From CALXOJ01 sp034120015 (GTDB lineage Bacteria; Spirochaetota; Spirochaetia; JAFGXN01), in the NCBI GenBank assembly GCA_034120015.1, contig JAXEIF010000024.1, forward strand, positions 1 through 64,000: a DNA stretch of 64,000 bases, given 5' to 3'. Numbering within the stretch: position 1 is the first letter of the stretch; each line of letters begins with the position of its first letter. The notes beneath the pieces are model-generated. The model was not told the DNA's origin. It did not search any database and saw nothing but the letters and a program-made list of their open reading frames with translations. The position numbers and the translations under genes were made by a program. This document shows, one piece after another, positions 1-8,367 of this stretch.

Positions 1-20
1 TGTTCTTTGTTGTTCTTTGC

Positions 21-94
21 TGTGCTGTGCTGTGCTGTGCTGTGCTGTGCTGTGCTGTGCTGTGCTGTGCTGTGCTGTGCTGTGCTGTGCTGTG
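21..94. repeat. 5-bp tandem repeat (TGTGC)
   Basis: Fourteen perfect copies of TGTGC (21-90) plus a partial TGTG. The unit is not a multiple of three, so length changes would shift a reading frame or change promoter spacing. No gene can be seen across it within the window; bases 95-210 are AT-rich with nothing recognisable. Confidence 0.95.
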
Positions 95-211
95 AATATT
101 TTGTGTTTGTTTCCTTTTCTTTTCAAACCCTTCCTCAATAATTCATTATAAGCTCTTCAATATAAAAAAGCAAGCATTGAATTATCAAAAAAATCTGTTG
201 TCGGAAAACAA

Positions 212-247
212 AAAAGGCTGTCCGCGTGTTCCGCAGGACAGCCTTTT
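212..247 (-). terminator. Terminator of serC-serA
   Basis: A 12-bp perfect inverted repeat (AAAAGGCTGTCC / GGACAGCCTTTT) with a 12-nt loop, followed on the minus strand by a T-rich run. It lies 20 nt beyond the serA stop codon. Confidence 0.85.
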
Positions 248-266
248 GAATTCAAACCGTTCTCTT

Positions 267-1430
267 TTATTTGATCCGGCGTACCATGACCACACCGTCG
301 ACCGCTTTCAGTTCTTCCGTCAAAGCGTCGGAGACCTGCGAATCGGTTTCGATGATGTTGTAGGCGTAATCGTTTTTCTGTTTGTTAATCGAAGCTGTAA
401 TGTTGATGCCGCCTTTGGCCAGAATCGAAGTGATCTGTCCCAGCATGTTCGGAACGTTTTTGTTGACCAGAACAATGCGGTAATCGTCGCCCATCGGCAG
501 TTCGCACGCGGGGAAGTTGACGGAATTAATTACATTTCCCGTTTCGAGGAAGAGTTTGATTTCGTCGACCGCCATCATGGCGCAGTTGTCTTCGGATTCT
601 TTTGTGGAAGCGCCGAGGTGCGGCATCACGATGACATCGTCTCTCTGTAAAAGAGCCTCTTCGGCAAAGTCGGTCACATAGCAGGAAACTTTTCCGCTTT
701 CCAGCGCTTCGACCATATCATTTGTGTTAATGATACCGTCGCGCGAGAAGTTGACGATTTTCACGCCGTCTTTCATCAGGGCGAATTTTTCTTTTTTGAT
801 CATGTCTTTCGTGTCCGGCAGGAACGGAACATGAATCGAAATGTAGTCGGCTTTCGACAGCAGAGAATCGAGCGATTTGGCTCTCTTCACCTGGCTGGAG
901 AGTCCCCATGCCGCTTCGACGGAGATGTAGGGGTCGTATCCGGCGACGTTCATGCCCAACGCCAAAGCCGCATTGGCCAGCGAAACACCGATGGCACCCA
1001 AACCGATAATGCCCAGCGTTTTGCCTTTGATTTCGGTTCCGGCAAAGTTTTTCTTGCCGTCTTCCACCTGTTTGGAAATGTTTTCGGTTCCTTTCAGGGT
1101 ATTGGTCCATTCCACGCCTTTAATAATACCGCGGGAGGCCAGCAACAAAGCCGCGATGACCAGCTCTTTTACCGCGTTGGCGTTGGCGCCCGGTGTGTTG
1201 AAAACCACGATTCCTTTGGCTGTGCAGTCGGCAACCGGAATGTTGTTGACGCCGGCCCCCGCACGGGCGATGGCTTTCAGTGTCGCCGGCATTTCCATAT
1301 CGTGAAGTTTGGCGCTGCGGACAATAATCGCATCGGGATTGTTCAGTTCGCCTGCCACTTCGTACTGTTCGCGGTCGAACCGGTCCAAACCGATCGCCGC
1401 AATTTTATTCATCGTGCTGATTCGATACAT
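267..1430 (-). CDS. serA: D-3-phosphoglycerate dehydrogenase
   Basis: First step of the phosphoserine route: oxidises 3-phosphoglycerate with NAD in the cytoplasm. The protein of 387 residues has the N-terminal substrate domain, a Rossmann domain with GLGAIG in the middle, the catalytic Arg in NFSRDG, the MPHLGAST segment carrying the catalytic His, and a C-terminal ACT domain of about 70 residues that usually binds serine for feedback control. An upstream in-frame ATG would overlap serC; the start at 1430 has a GGGGAAA Shine-Dalgarno and begins 13 nt after the serC stop. Co-transcribed with serC. Confidence 0.95.
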   Translation of the reverse strand: MYRISTMNKIAAIGLDRFDREQYEVAGELNNPDAIIVRSAKLHDMEMPATLKAIARAGAGVNNIPVADCTAKGIVVFNTPGANANAVKELVIAALLLASRGIIKGVEWTNTLKGTENISKQVEDGKKNFAGTEIKGKTLGIIGLGAIGVSLANAALALGMNVAGYDPYISVEAAWGLSSQVKRAKSLDSLLSKADYISIHVPFLPDTKDMIKKEKFALMKDGVKIVNFSRDGIINTNDMVEALESGKVSCYVTDFAEEALLQRDDVIVMPHLGASTKESEDNCAMMAVDEIKLFLETGNVINSVNFPACELPMGDDYRIVLVNKNVPNMLGQITSILAKGGINITASINKQKNDYAYNIIETDSQVSDALTEELKAVDGVVMVRRIK

Positions 1431-1443
1431 TGTTTTCCCCTTT

Positions 1444-2520
1444 TTATTTGTTTTTGGCTTCAAACGCTTTCATGAAGTCGACAAGGGCGCGGACGCCTTC
1501 CGTCGGCATCGCATTGTAAATGCTGGCGCGCATACCGCCGACGCTGCGGTGGCCTTTCAGGTTGACGAAGCCGGCAGCCGTTGCTTCCTTAATGAATGCG
1601 GCATCCAGTTCTTCGTTGCCGGTGACAAACGGAACGTTCATCAGCGAGCGGTCTTTCGCCGCAACGGTTCCCTTGAACATCGACGAGGAGTCGAGGAAGT
1701 CGTAGAGCAGAGTCGCTTTTTCGCAGTTGCGTTTTTCCATCGCTTCGATACCGCCGTTTTTCTTAATCCACTGAAAAACGAGCCCCATGATGTAGATGCC
1801 GTAGGTCGGCGGTGTGTTGAACATCGAACCGTTGTCGACATGAGTCTGATAGTTCATCATGGTCGGGGTCGATTCGGGTGCTTTTCCGACAAGATCGTCG
1901 CGGATAATGACCAGACAGACTCCGGCAGGGCCGAGGTTCTTCTGGGCACCGGCAAAAATCAGTCCGAACTTCGAAACGTCGACTTTTTCCGACATGATGC
2001 AGGAAGAGAAGTCGGCAATCAGCGGCACGTTACCGGTCTGCGGAAATTCGTTGAACTTCGTTCCGTAAATGGTGTTATTGGCACAAATGTAAAAATAATC
2101 GATGTTTTCCGGAATCGCGGGGATTTCGGGAATGTAGTTGAAGGTCGACTCTTTGGAAGAAGCCACCACCAGCGCTTCGCCGAACTTTTTGGCTTCTTTG
2201 ATCGCTTTATCCGACCAGGCGCCCGTATTCATGAAAGCGGCTCTTTTGTGATTGACCATCAGGTTCTGCGGAATCATCGCAAACTGAAGGGAAGCTCCTC
2301 CCTGCAGGAACAAAACTTTGTAATTTTCGGGAATGCCCATGAGTTCGCGGGCCAGCGCTTCGGTCTCGTCGATAATGGTCTGATACGGTTTCGACCGGTG
2401 ACTCATTTCCATGACGGACATACCCGTCCCTTTATAATCCAACATTTCGGCAGCAGCCTGCTGCAGAACTTCTTCCGGAAGACAGGAAGGTCCGGCTGAA
2501 AAATTGTACACTCTGCTCAT
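1444..2520 (-). CDS. serC: Phosphoserine aminotransferase
   Basis: PLP enzyme that converts 3-phosphohydroxypyruvate and glutamate to phosphoserine, the step after serA. The 358-residue length is normal. Visible are the start MSRVYNFSAGP, the PLP-lysine segment AGAQKNLGPAG and the C-terminal GHRSVGGMRASIYNAM segment of the family. AAGGAG lies upstream of the ATG. It is the first gene of a two-gene serine operon with its own promoter; serB is not in the window. Confidence 0.96.
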   Translation of the reverse strand: MSRVYNFSAGPSCLPEEVLQQAAAEMLDYKGTGMSVMEMSHRSKPYQTIIDETEALARELMGIPENYKVLFLQGGASLQFAMIPQNLMVNHKRAAFMNTGAWSDKAIKEAKKFGEALVVASSKESTFNYIPEIPAIPENIDYFYICANNTIYGTKFNEFPQTGNVPLIADFSSCIMSEKVDVSKFGLIFAGAQKNLGPAGVCLVIIRDDLVGKAPESTPTMMNYQTHVDNGSMFNTPPTYGIYIMGLVFQWIKKNGGIEAMEKRNCEKATLLYDFLDSSSMFKGTVAAKDRSLMNVPFVTGNEELDAAFIKEATAAGFVNLKGHRSVGGMRASIYNAMPTEGVRALVDFMKAFEAKNK

Positions 2521-2542
2521 TTGACAACTCCTTTGTTAAATT

Positions 2543-2571
2543 ACTGTAACATAAACAGGGAGAATTGTCGA
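2543..2571 (-). promoter_or_regulatory. serC promoter
   Basis: Minus-strand TCGACA (2571-2566), a 17-bp spacer and TACAGT (2548-2543), 22 nt before the serC ATG. The spacing is ideal; the -10 box is weak. Confidence 0.55.
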
Positions 2572-2597
2572 GGTTAAGGCGGTTTTTAATCCTTTTT

Positions 2598-3290
2598 TTA
2601 AAGGAAATTTTTGAGAATTTCGTAATCGCGGGTTCCCGTCGATTCGATAAATGTGTCGGAATCCTCAATGGCTTCTTCGTCGGCGTTGTCGGAAACGGTA
2701 CGGATAACCAGAAACGGCACGCGGTTCATTTTGCACACCTGCGCCAGCGCCGCGCCTTCCATTTCGACCGCAACCGCATCGAAAGTGTCACGGATATCGT
2801 TTTTCAGTTTTGTATCGGCAACGATGCAGTCGCCGGTGGCAATGCGGCCTTCGTGTAGGGCCGGAAAATCGGGGTCGGCCGCAGCGGCTGCCGCATACGC
2901 TTCGCGGAACTGCCGCATCAAACCGCCGTCGCAGGCGACCGAAACGCCGATGCCCGGGATTTCGCCGGGTTTGCGGCCGAACGCTTCCAGATGAAAATCG
3001 TGCTGCACCAGATCGGTAGCCATTACAATGTCGCCGCGGCGGATGCCGTCTTTCAGGCCGCCGGCCACTCCGGAAAAAAGAATCCGGTCGGCGCCGTATT
3101 TTGTAATCAGAATCTGTGTCGAAGCGGCCGCCGCCACTTTGCCGATTCCGCTTTTGGCCACCAGAAACGGCCCCCGGGGTCCTTCCGCCCGGTAAACTTC
3201 GGTCTGACCGGTGACTTCTTTCGCTGTCACTTTCACGCGGGAAAGCAGATAGGCCACCTCTTCTTCCATCGCACCGACAATCGCCAGCAT
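2598..3290 (-). CDS. mtnN: 5'-methylthioadenosine/S-adenosylhomocysteine nucleosidase
   Basis: Cleaves adenine from MTA and SAH, by-products of SAM-dependent reactions, so it supports methionine recycling and radical-SAM chemistry. The 230-residue protein shows MLAIVGAMEEEV at the start, the FSGVAGGL phosphorylase-like loop, the VEMEGAA substrate segment and RTVSDNAD with the catalytic Asp. Its ATG shares one base with the stop codon of the upstream his gene (TAATG), so translation is probably coupled. It is the last gene of the hisA-hisIE-mtnN unit. Confidence 0.95.
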   Translation of the reverse strand: MLAIVGAMEEEVAYLLSRVKVTAKEVTGQTEVYRAEGPRGPFLVAKSGIGKVAAAASTQILITKYGADRILFSGVAGGLKDGIRRGDIVMATDLVQHDFHLEAFGRKPGEIPGIGVSVACDGGLMRQFREAYAAAAAADPDFPALHEGRIATGDCIVADTKLKNDIRDTFDAVAVEMEGAALAQVCKMNRVPFLVIRTVSDNADEEAIEDSDTFIESTGTRDYEILKNFL

Positions 3291-3937
3291 TACTCTCTCC
3301 CTTTCAGCTCGCGGAGAACATCTCCCAGACTCAAACCGTTGTTCTCCAGCATCACCATCATGTGATAAATCAAATCGGCCGCTTCGTAAATCACATCCTG
3401 CGGGGTCAAGGCCAGCACCAGCTCCACCGCTTCCTCACCGACTTTCTTGCGGATTTTCGATTCTCCCTTTTGAAAGAGGTGTGTCGTGTACGATCCTTCC
3501 GGCATTTCCGCATGACGCCTGTGGATAACCTGTGCAAGACTTCTTAAGAATTCGACGGGAAAGCGGTCTTTGTCGTCGGATGGGATGTTTTCATCGCTGT
3601 TTTGGGTCAAATCCTCTATATTTAGCGTATTTTCGCCTGTTTTTCGTGCATTTGCGTCCTGTTCTTCGGCTTCTTCTTTCTCACAAATTGTGGATAACCT
3701 GTTAATAAATTCTGAGGAAATCACCGCTTTGTAATACCGCTTTCCGATACAACTCTTTTCTTCCGAAAGAGTTACAAACGGAACGGTTTCGTTTCCGAGC
3801 GGTAAAAGGCGCCCTGTGGATAAATCCGTTGTCCACAGATGTCCGTTTTCGCGGCTCTTCGAAAAGCCTTTTGCATTCATGATTGCCGCACTCAACAACC
3901 CGCCCTGTTCGTTTTCAATCAGCAGTAACGTATTCAT
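3290..3937 (-). CDS. hisE: Phosphoribosyl-ATP diphosphatase with degenerate HisI domain
   Basis: The C-terminal ~90 residues (about 120-215) are a clear HisE domain (hydrolysis of PR-ATP to PR-AMP, second step of histidine synthesis), with KKVGEEAVEL and EAADLIYH. The N-terminal ~75 residues line up with HisI (LSAAIMNAKGF against LMLAYMNEEAL of the window's own HisI, then a shared K-[ST]-R-E-x-G), but the WHKGDTSG, CDQD and CHTGRRSC segments that bind zinc and substrate are absent. A low-complexity acidic linker joins the two. So this is a HisIE fusion whose HisI half looks inactive. It overlaps hisA by 4 nt and mtnN by 1 nt. Confidence 0.88.
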   Translation of the reverse strand: MNTLLLIENEQGGLLSAAIMNAKGFSKSRENGHLWTTDLSTGRLLPLGNETVPFVTLSEEKSCIGKRYYKAVISSEFINRLSTICEKEEAEEQDANARKTGENTLNIEDLTQNSDENIPSDDKDRFPVEFLRSLAQVIHRRHAEMPEGSYTTHLFQKGESKIRKKVGEEAVELVLALTPQDVIYEAADLIYHMMVMLENNGLSLGDVLRELKGRE

Positions 3938-4662
3938 TTTTCTCCGCCCGTCAAACGGCTCATCACCGCTTTTAAATCGACGCTTTTTTCGTAAAACGCT
4001 TTTCCGACAATCGCCCCGGCAATTTTTCCGCTTTCGGCCGCCCGGAACAAATCGTCGTTGCAGGAAATGCCCCCGGAAAGAATCACCGGAATTCCGGAAG
4101 CGGCGGCTATCCGTTCCGTGTTTTCGATATCCGGCCCCGACATCATGCCGTCTTTGTCGATGTTGGTGTAAATGATTTCCGCAAATCCGATTTCGGCCGC
4201 CTTCTTTGCCAGATCCTCATCCCGCACACCGCTGCCTTTTTCCCACCCGGAAACGCGGACTTCGCCTTTCAACGCATCGATGCCGGCGATAAACCGGGAA
4301 CCGAACCGCCGCACCCACCGTTCCGCCGTTTGCGGTTCCTTCGCCAGGACAGTGCCGGCAATCAGATACGTGACGCCCGCGTCCAAAAGCTCTTCGATGT
4401 CGTTTTCCGAACGCACCCCGCCGCCGGTTTCGATTTCGCCGTGAAAAACAGAAGCAATCCGCCTCAATGCCGCACGGTTATTCAGTCCCTGTCCGCGCGC
4501 CGCATCCAAATCAACCACATGCAGCCGCGGAACACCGAACGACTGAAAAACCGCCGCCGCTTCCGCCGGATCTTCGTAATAAACGGTCACATCGCTGTAA
4601 CTGCCTTTTTGAAGGCGCACACAGCGTCCTCCCAGTAAATCGATAGCCGGAATAATTTTCAT
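3934..4662 (-). CDS. hisA: ProFAR isomerase (HisA)
   Basis: (Beta/alpha)8 isomerase that opens the ribose of 5'-ProFAR in histidine synthesis. The 242-residue protein has the N-terminal MKIIPAIDLLGG with the catalytic Asp8, the phosphate-binding ETGGGVR and a second catalytic Asp in GIDALKG, followed by ILSGGIS. It is the first gene of the unit. No Shine-Dalgarno is present; the -10 box lies 6 nt before the ATG, so the mRNA is probably leaderless. Confidence 0.95.
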   Translation of the reverse strand: MKIIPAIDLLGGRCVRLQKGSYSDVTVYYEDPAEAAAVFQSFGVPRLHVVDLDAARGQGLNNRAALRRIASVFHGEIETGGGVRSENDIEELLDAGVTYLIAGTVLAKEPQTAERWVRRFGSRFIAGIDALKGEVRVSGWEKGSGVRDEDLAKKAAEIGFAEIIYTNIDKDGMMSGPDIENTERIAAASGIPVILSGGISCNDDLFRAAESGKIAGAIVGKAFYEKSVDLKAVMSRLTGGEK

Positions 4663-4668
4663 AGAGGC

Positions 4669-4697
4669 ATTATAGCGGATTCGACCCGGAAAGTCAA
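4669..4697 (-). promoter_or_regulatory. hisA promoter, leaderless
   Basis: Minus-strand TTGACT (4697-4692), exactly 17 bp, then TATAAT (4674-4669). Only AGAGGC separates the -10 box from the hisA ATG at 4662, which puts transcription start at or within one or two bases of the A of the ATG. Confidence 0.85.
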
Positions 4698-4722
4698 ATT
4701 GAATTCCGGACTGCCGGGTTGT

Positions 4723-5889
4723 CTATCGAAACTTTTCCAATGCGGCTGCCGTTTTCGGCAACACCGAAGGATTATTTAAAAGAAACTGTTCGGGCGGATT
4801 GAACTGCCCGTTCGGACGCGGTTTGCGCATATTTTGATCGACGCTGTTGTACCGGTACTGCGCATTTTCCGGCCGGTAAAAACCGTTCAGTTCATCGGAG
4901 AGATACGGCAGTTTTTCCAGCCGGATCAGCATCGCCCAAATTTGAGCCATATATCCCTCGTATTCTCCGTAACAGAACGAACTGGAGTGTCCGTATCCGA
5001 GTGTATGTCCGAATTCGTGCACAAGAATCGACGAACCGCCGTAGTAATGGGAATAGAAGTTCCATGTGTCGATACCGAGCACTTCGCCGCCGCCGAGTCC
5101 GCCGCCCATCGACGTGACACCCAATTTAAACGACGGTTTGCGTCTGATGCTTTCCAGAAGATCGACATATTCCTGTTTCGACGAGAAATAGGAACCGTCG
5201 TCGCGGTGAAATTCGGCATCTTTTCCGTTTGACTGCCGGTAGTACCCGGTCAGAAGAACTTCCAGCTCTTCGGATGAGGCGACGGCCGCAAAATTGGTCA
5301 TCAGAATAATCCATTCGCGCGCATAAAGCGCATTGATACGCGGCCACTTACCGGGTTCGTCGTAATTTCCGAAATAAATCAGCCAGTCGACATCCAGAGA
5401 AGTGATTTGACGGTAAAGAGGATCATCGGATGTCACGGAAAATCTCAGTTCGTTGTCGTGAAAAAGCGCCCTTTTCCCGATAAAATGTCTTTTGCCGGAC
5501 CGGCCCTCCAAATAGCCGTCGGAATGAATCATCGGCAGCAGATAAACATTTTGCACCAAAGGCTTCAATCTCCGCAGCTTTAATACCCGCAACGGTTCCG
5601 GATATAAATCGGATTCGACCCAAACGCTGACATCGATCACCTCCTTCAGCAAAAAGGAAGTTACCTCGACGGAAGTTCCTCCGACAGCTCTCACCCGGAT
5701 CGGACGGTTGACCGAAAACGACCGTAATTCGCGGTTTGTGATCGTCTCCCAGCTTTCTCCGTCACGCAAAATCGCCGATTCCGAAACCATGAGTTCGTCT
5801 TCGATTTCGGTGCAGACGTGATAACAGCCGCCGAGCGGAAAAAGCGTTAAGAACAAAGTCGATTTAAAAATTTTAAAATATTTATTCAT
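4723..5889 (-). CDS. Lipoprotein zinc metalloprotease
   Basis: Predicted membrane-anchored zinc peptidase of 388 residues. The N-terminus is a lipoprotein signal ending in LGGC. The motif HEFGHTLGYGH at residues 291-301 fits the metzincin-type pattern HExxHxxxxxH, with H291, H295 and H301 as zinc ligands and E292 as the general base. The rest matches no family I can name. An in-frame ATG at 5976 would add a stretch without signal character, and the signal peptide starts at 5889, so I use 5889. It has no clear Shine-Dalgarno. It is divergent from the polyprenyl synthase gene. The substrate is unknown. Confidence 0.75.
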   Translation of the reverse strand: MNKYFKIFKSTLFLTLFPLGGCYHVCTEIEDELMVSESAILRDGESWETITNRELRSFSVNRPIRVRAVGGTSVEVTSFLLKEVIDVSVWVESDLYPEPLRVLKLRRLKPLVQNVYLLPMIHSDGYLEGRSGKRHFIGKRALFHDNELRFSVTSDDPLYRQITSLDVDWLIYFGNYDEPGKWPRINALYAREWIILMTNFAAVASSEELEVLLTGYYRQSNGKDAEFHRDDGSYFSSKQEYVDLLESIRRKPSFKLGVTSMGGGLGGGEVLGIDTWNFYSHYYGGSSILVHEFGHTLGYGHSSSFCYGEYEGYMAQIWAMLIRLEKLPYLSDELNGFYRPENAQYRYNSVDQNMRKPRPNGQFNPPEQFLLNNPSVLPKTAAALEKFR

Positions 5890-5939
5890 AACAACTGTTT
5901 GAAAGTTATACAATCGGCAAAGTTTTGTCAAGAAAAGAG

Positions 5940-5968
5940 TTGTCAAAACCGGCTGCAGACAGTAAAAT
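5940..5968 (+). promoter_or_regulatory. Promoter of polyprenyl synthase, leaderless
   Basis: TTGTCA (5940-5945), a 17-bp spacer and TAAAAT (5963-5968). The ATG at 5976 follows after 7 nt, with no Shine-Dalgarno. A minus-strand TTGACA (5933-5928) with TATAAC only 15 bp away (5912-5907) may serve the divergent metalloprotease gene. Confidence 0.7.
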
Positions 5969-5975
5969 AACGGCA

Positions 5976-7010
5976 ATGAACAAACCGAATGATCCGATTT
6001 TACCGCAAATCGAAGCCCGCATTACCGCACTGCTTCCGGTCACCGAAGCAAAAAAAACAATCGCAGCCGTTGCCGGCTCCGGATTCGACTGTATCGACAA
6101 CACCGACCTGATATCGGCCTACCGTCCCGCGGAAGCGCTCCTCGGCGGCGGCGGCAAACGGTGGCGGCCGCGGCTCATGGCTCTTTGCAGCCGTTTAACG
6201 GGACGGGAAGTCTCCGACACGGTTTTACAGCTTGCCGTATTGCCGGAACTGGTTCACAACGGCACTTTGATGGTCGACGATATCGAAGACGGCGCCGTTT
6301 TGCGCCGCGGTTCGCCGTGTGCGCATATCCGGTACGGGGTCGACACCGCGATTAACAGCGGCAACCTGCTCTACTTTCTGCCGACCGTTTTAATCGACAA
6401 TGCCGATTTAACCGATTCGCAAAAACTGACCCTCTACCGCATCTACGCCTTCTACATGAGACGTGTCCATTTCGGACAGGCGCTCGACATCGAATGGCAT
6501 AAAACCGATAAAATCCCGGAAGAAGCCGCGTACCTGCAAATGTGCCGACTGAAAACCGGATCGCTGGCGGCCATGGCGGCCGAATGCGGCCTTTTCCTCG
6601 GCGGCGGCACGCCCGAACAGCAGAAAATTATCGGAACCGTTGCCGAAAATATCGGAATCGTTTTTCAGATTGCCGACGATATCATCAATCTGCGCACCGG
6701 CAACAAAGGGAAAAACCGCGGCGACGACATTGTCGAAAAGAAAAAAAGTCTGCCCGTTATTTTGTACTGCCGCCGATACGACCCAGCCGCGCTGATGAAT
6801 CTGATGCGCATTGCCGCCGAAAACGGCTACGAACGGGCGAAAAACGAGGTCATGCAGGCGGTCGAAATGCTTCTGAACAGCGATGCCGACAAGGAAGCGG
6901 AAGCGGTTGCCGAATCCCTGCGCCGCGATACACTGAACCTGTTGCGCACCTCTTTTCCCGAAACGGATGCCCGCAGACAAATCGAAGAAATGGTTGCCTG
7001 TTTCCTTTGA
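5976..7010 (+). CDS. Polyprenyl diphosphate synthase
   Basis: Prenyl elongation enzyme of 344 residues that adds isopentenyl diphosphate units to an allylic primer. The first Asp-rich motif is MVDDIED (DDxxD); the second is QIADDIIN, with Asn where Asp is usual. GGGKRWRP near the N-terminus is the IPP-binding region. Chain length cannot be told from sequence. A start further upstream (5925) would lie before the promoter -10 box, so 5976 is chosen. The rhomboid gene follows 38 nt later on the same strand. Confidence 0.88.
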   Translation: MNKPNDPILPQIEARITALLPVTEAKKTIAAVAGSGFDCIDNTDLISAYRPAEALLGGGGKRWRPRLMALCSRLTGREVSDTVLQLAVLPELVHNGTLMVDDIEDGAVLRRGSPCAHIRYGVDTAINSGNLLYFLPTVLIDNADLTDSQKLTLYRIYAFYMRRVHFGQALDIEWHKTDKIPEEAAYLQMCRLKTGSLAAMAAECGLFLGGGTPEQQKIIGTVAENIGIVFQIADDIINLRTGNKGKNRGDDIVEKKKSLPVILYCRRYDPAALMNLMRIAAENGYERAKNEVMQAVEMLLNSDADKEAEAVAESLRRDTLNLLRTSFPETDARRQIEEMVACFL

Positions 7011-7048
7011 GAGGTTGTCATTTTCGAAAAAAGTGGTTATTTTATAAT

Positions 7049-7696
7049 ATGAATAAATTACTGAATCTGATTCGCCGGCCCGTCCGCTACTCTTACTGGA
7101 ATCTGAATCTCTATCTCATCGGTACCTGTGTCATCGTTTTTTTTCTCAGCATGATGGCTCCGATGATTAACTTTTATTTGGGTCTGTTACCGACAGCCGT
7201 CATTCAAGGTCATTTCTACTGGCAGTTTGTCACCTACATGTTCACGCACGGCGGCATCACGCACCTGCTTTTCAATATGATTGCGCTCTACTTTTTCGGA
7301 ACACCGGTGGAACGGCGCATGGGAACAACCGACTACTCTCTTTTTTACTTTTTTACGGGTATCGGTGCCGGACTCTTCTCTTTTCTGATTTATTGGCTGA
7401 CCGGACAAAATGTTTTACTGGTCGGCGCTTCGGGTGCCATTTTCGGCGTTTTGCTTGCCTTCGCCACCTATTTCCCCGAAGAACAGATTCTGCTTTTCGG
7501 TATTTTCCCGCTGCCGGCTTATGCAATGGTTGTCCTTTATGCCGCCATCGAAATCCTTTCGATGGGATCGGTCAGCAATGTGGCGCACATGACTCACCTT
7601 GCCGGTTTTCTGTTTGCTTTTCTCTATCTGACAGTCAGAATGAGAATCAACCCGATTCGAGTGATTGCCGATACATTTAAAAACCGCCGCCGATGA
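7049..7696 (+). CDS. Rhomboid-family intramembrane protease
   Basis: Membrane protein of 215 residues with six likely membrane segments. The catalytic Ser sits in GASGAIFG and the His in HMTHLAGF; HLLFN upstream is the usual oxyanion and loop segment. Such enzymes cut single-pass membrane proteins inside the bilayer; the substrate here is unknown. There is no Shine-Dalgarno. A TATAAT directly abuts the ATG but is too close to act as its promoter. It overlaps the next gene by 4 nt (ATGA), so the two are coupled. Confidence 0.9.
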   Translation: MNKLLNLIRRPVRYSYWNLNLYLIGTCVIVFFLSMMAPMINFYLGLLPTAVIQGHFYWQFVTYMFTHGGITHLLFNMIALYFFGTPVERRMGTTDYSLFYFFTGIGAGLFSFLIYWLTGQNVLLVGASGAIFGVLLAFATYFPEEQILLFGIFPLPAYAMVVLYAAIEILSMGSVSNVAHMTHLAGFLFAFLYLTVRMRINPIRVIADTFKNRRR

Positions 7697-8343
7697 AAGC
7701 CTTCTGTTCCGCTGTTTTGCTTCTGACCGTATCGCTTGCCGGGTTTTCCCAGCCGTTTTTACAGGGAAAAATCAGCGATCCGCGGTTTACCGAAGGGCGC
7801 ATCAGCGAACCGAAAACGCAGCACGAAAGCCTGAACGCTCTCTTTACGTACGCTTCGGCATTTTTTTCCGATATGATTTACGGCCGCTCTTTTGTTTATT
7901 ACCCGACCCATAACGACCGCAAAATCAAGTCGCGCTTCGAATGGTCGGCACAAACCGAACCGGAGAATCCGAAAAAGATTTCCGTTTTTGATATCGAACG
8001 GGATGAAGTTTTCATGACGGCGTGGTTCCGGTATGATATGACGCCGAATGAAAAAAAACGGGTCGAAAGCCGCGATCCGGGACTGTTGGCTTCCGCTGCC
8101 GCATCGGCCTCGCTTTTCGAAAACGATTCGCCGCTGCCGATGCTTGATGTCTATTTTCAAGTGTGCGAAGAAGCGGTCAAAAAGGCCGCCAAATCAACAA
8201 TACAAAAACGAAAACCGAGAGAAATTCACGGCCGGCTGATTCTCGAAAAAGTTCCGTCTGTTTCGATTCAAAGCGGCAGCTATACCGTGCAGGCTTCTTT
8301 CCGAATCGAATTCGACCGCATCGACTACTTCGATTATTTCTGA
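7693..8343 (+). CDS. Exported protein of unknown function
   Basis: A 216-residue protein with an N-terminal signal peptide of about 20 residues ending near AGFSQ; no lipobox is seen. The mature part is soluble and charged, with no motif I recognise. It is translationally coupled to the rhomboid gene (ATGA overlap), so it may act in the periplasm alongside that protease. It converges on the adenosine deaminase gene with a 24-nt gap and no clear terminator. Confidence 0.75.
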   Translation: MKAFCSAVLLLTVSLAGFSQPFLQGKISDPRFTEGRISEPKTQHESLNALFTYASAFFSDMIYGRSFVYYPTHNDRKIKSRFEWSAQTEPENPKKISVFDIERDEVFMTAWFRYDMTPNEKKRVESRDPGLLASAAASASLFENDSPLPMLDVYFQVCEEAVKKAAKSTIQKRKPREIHGRLILEKVPSVSIQSGSYTVQASFRIEFDRIDYFDYF

Positions 8344-8367
8344 TTCTCTTTGCCGCCCGTTTCGGGA

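Noticed and set aside
21..94. The short tandem repeat as a CRISPR array
   Set aside because: The unit is 5 bp with no spacers.
1309..2499. A 396-codon open frame antisense to serC
   Set aside because: Low-complexity product, fully inside the serC/serA coding region, no ribosome site.
7043..7051. TATAAT directly before the rhomboid ATG as a leaderless promoter
   Set aside because: Transcription would start about 6 nt inside the gene, and no -35 box has proper spacing.
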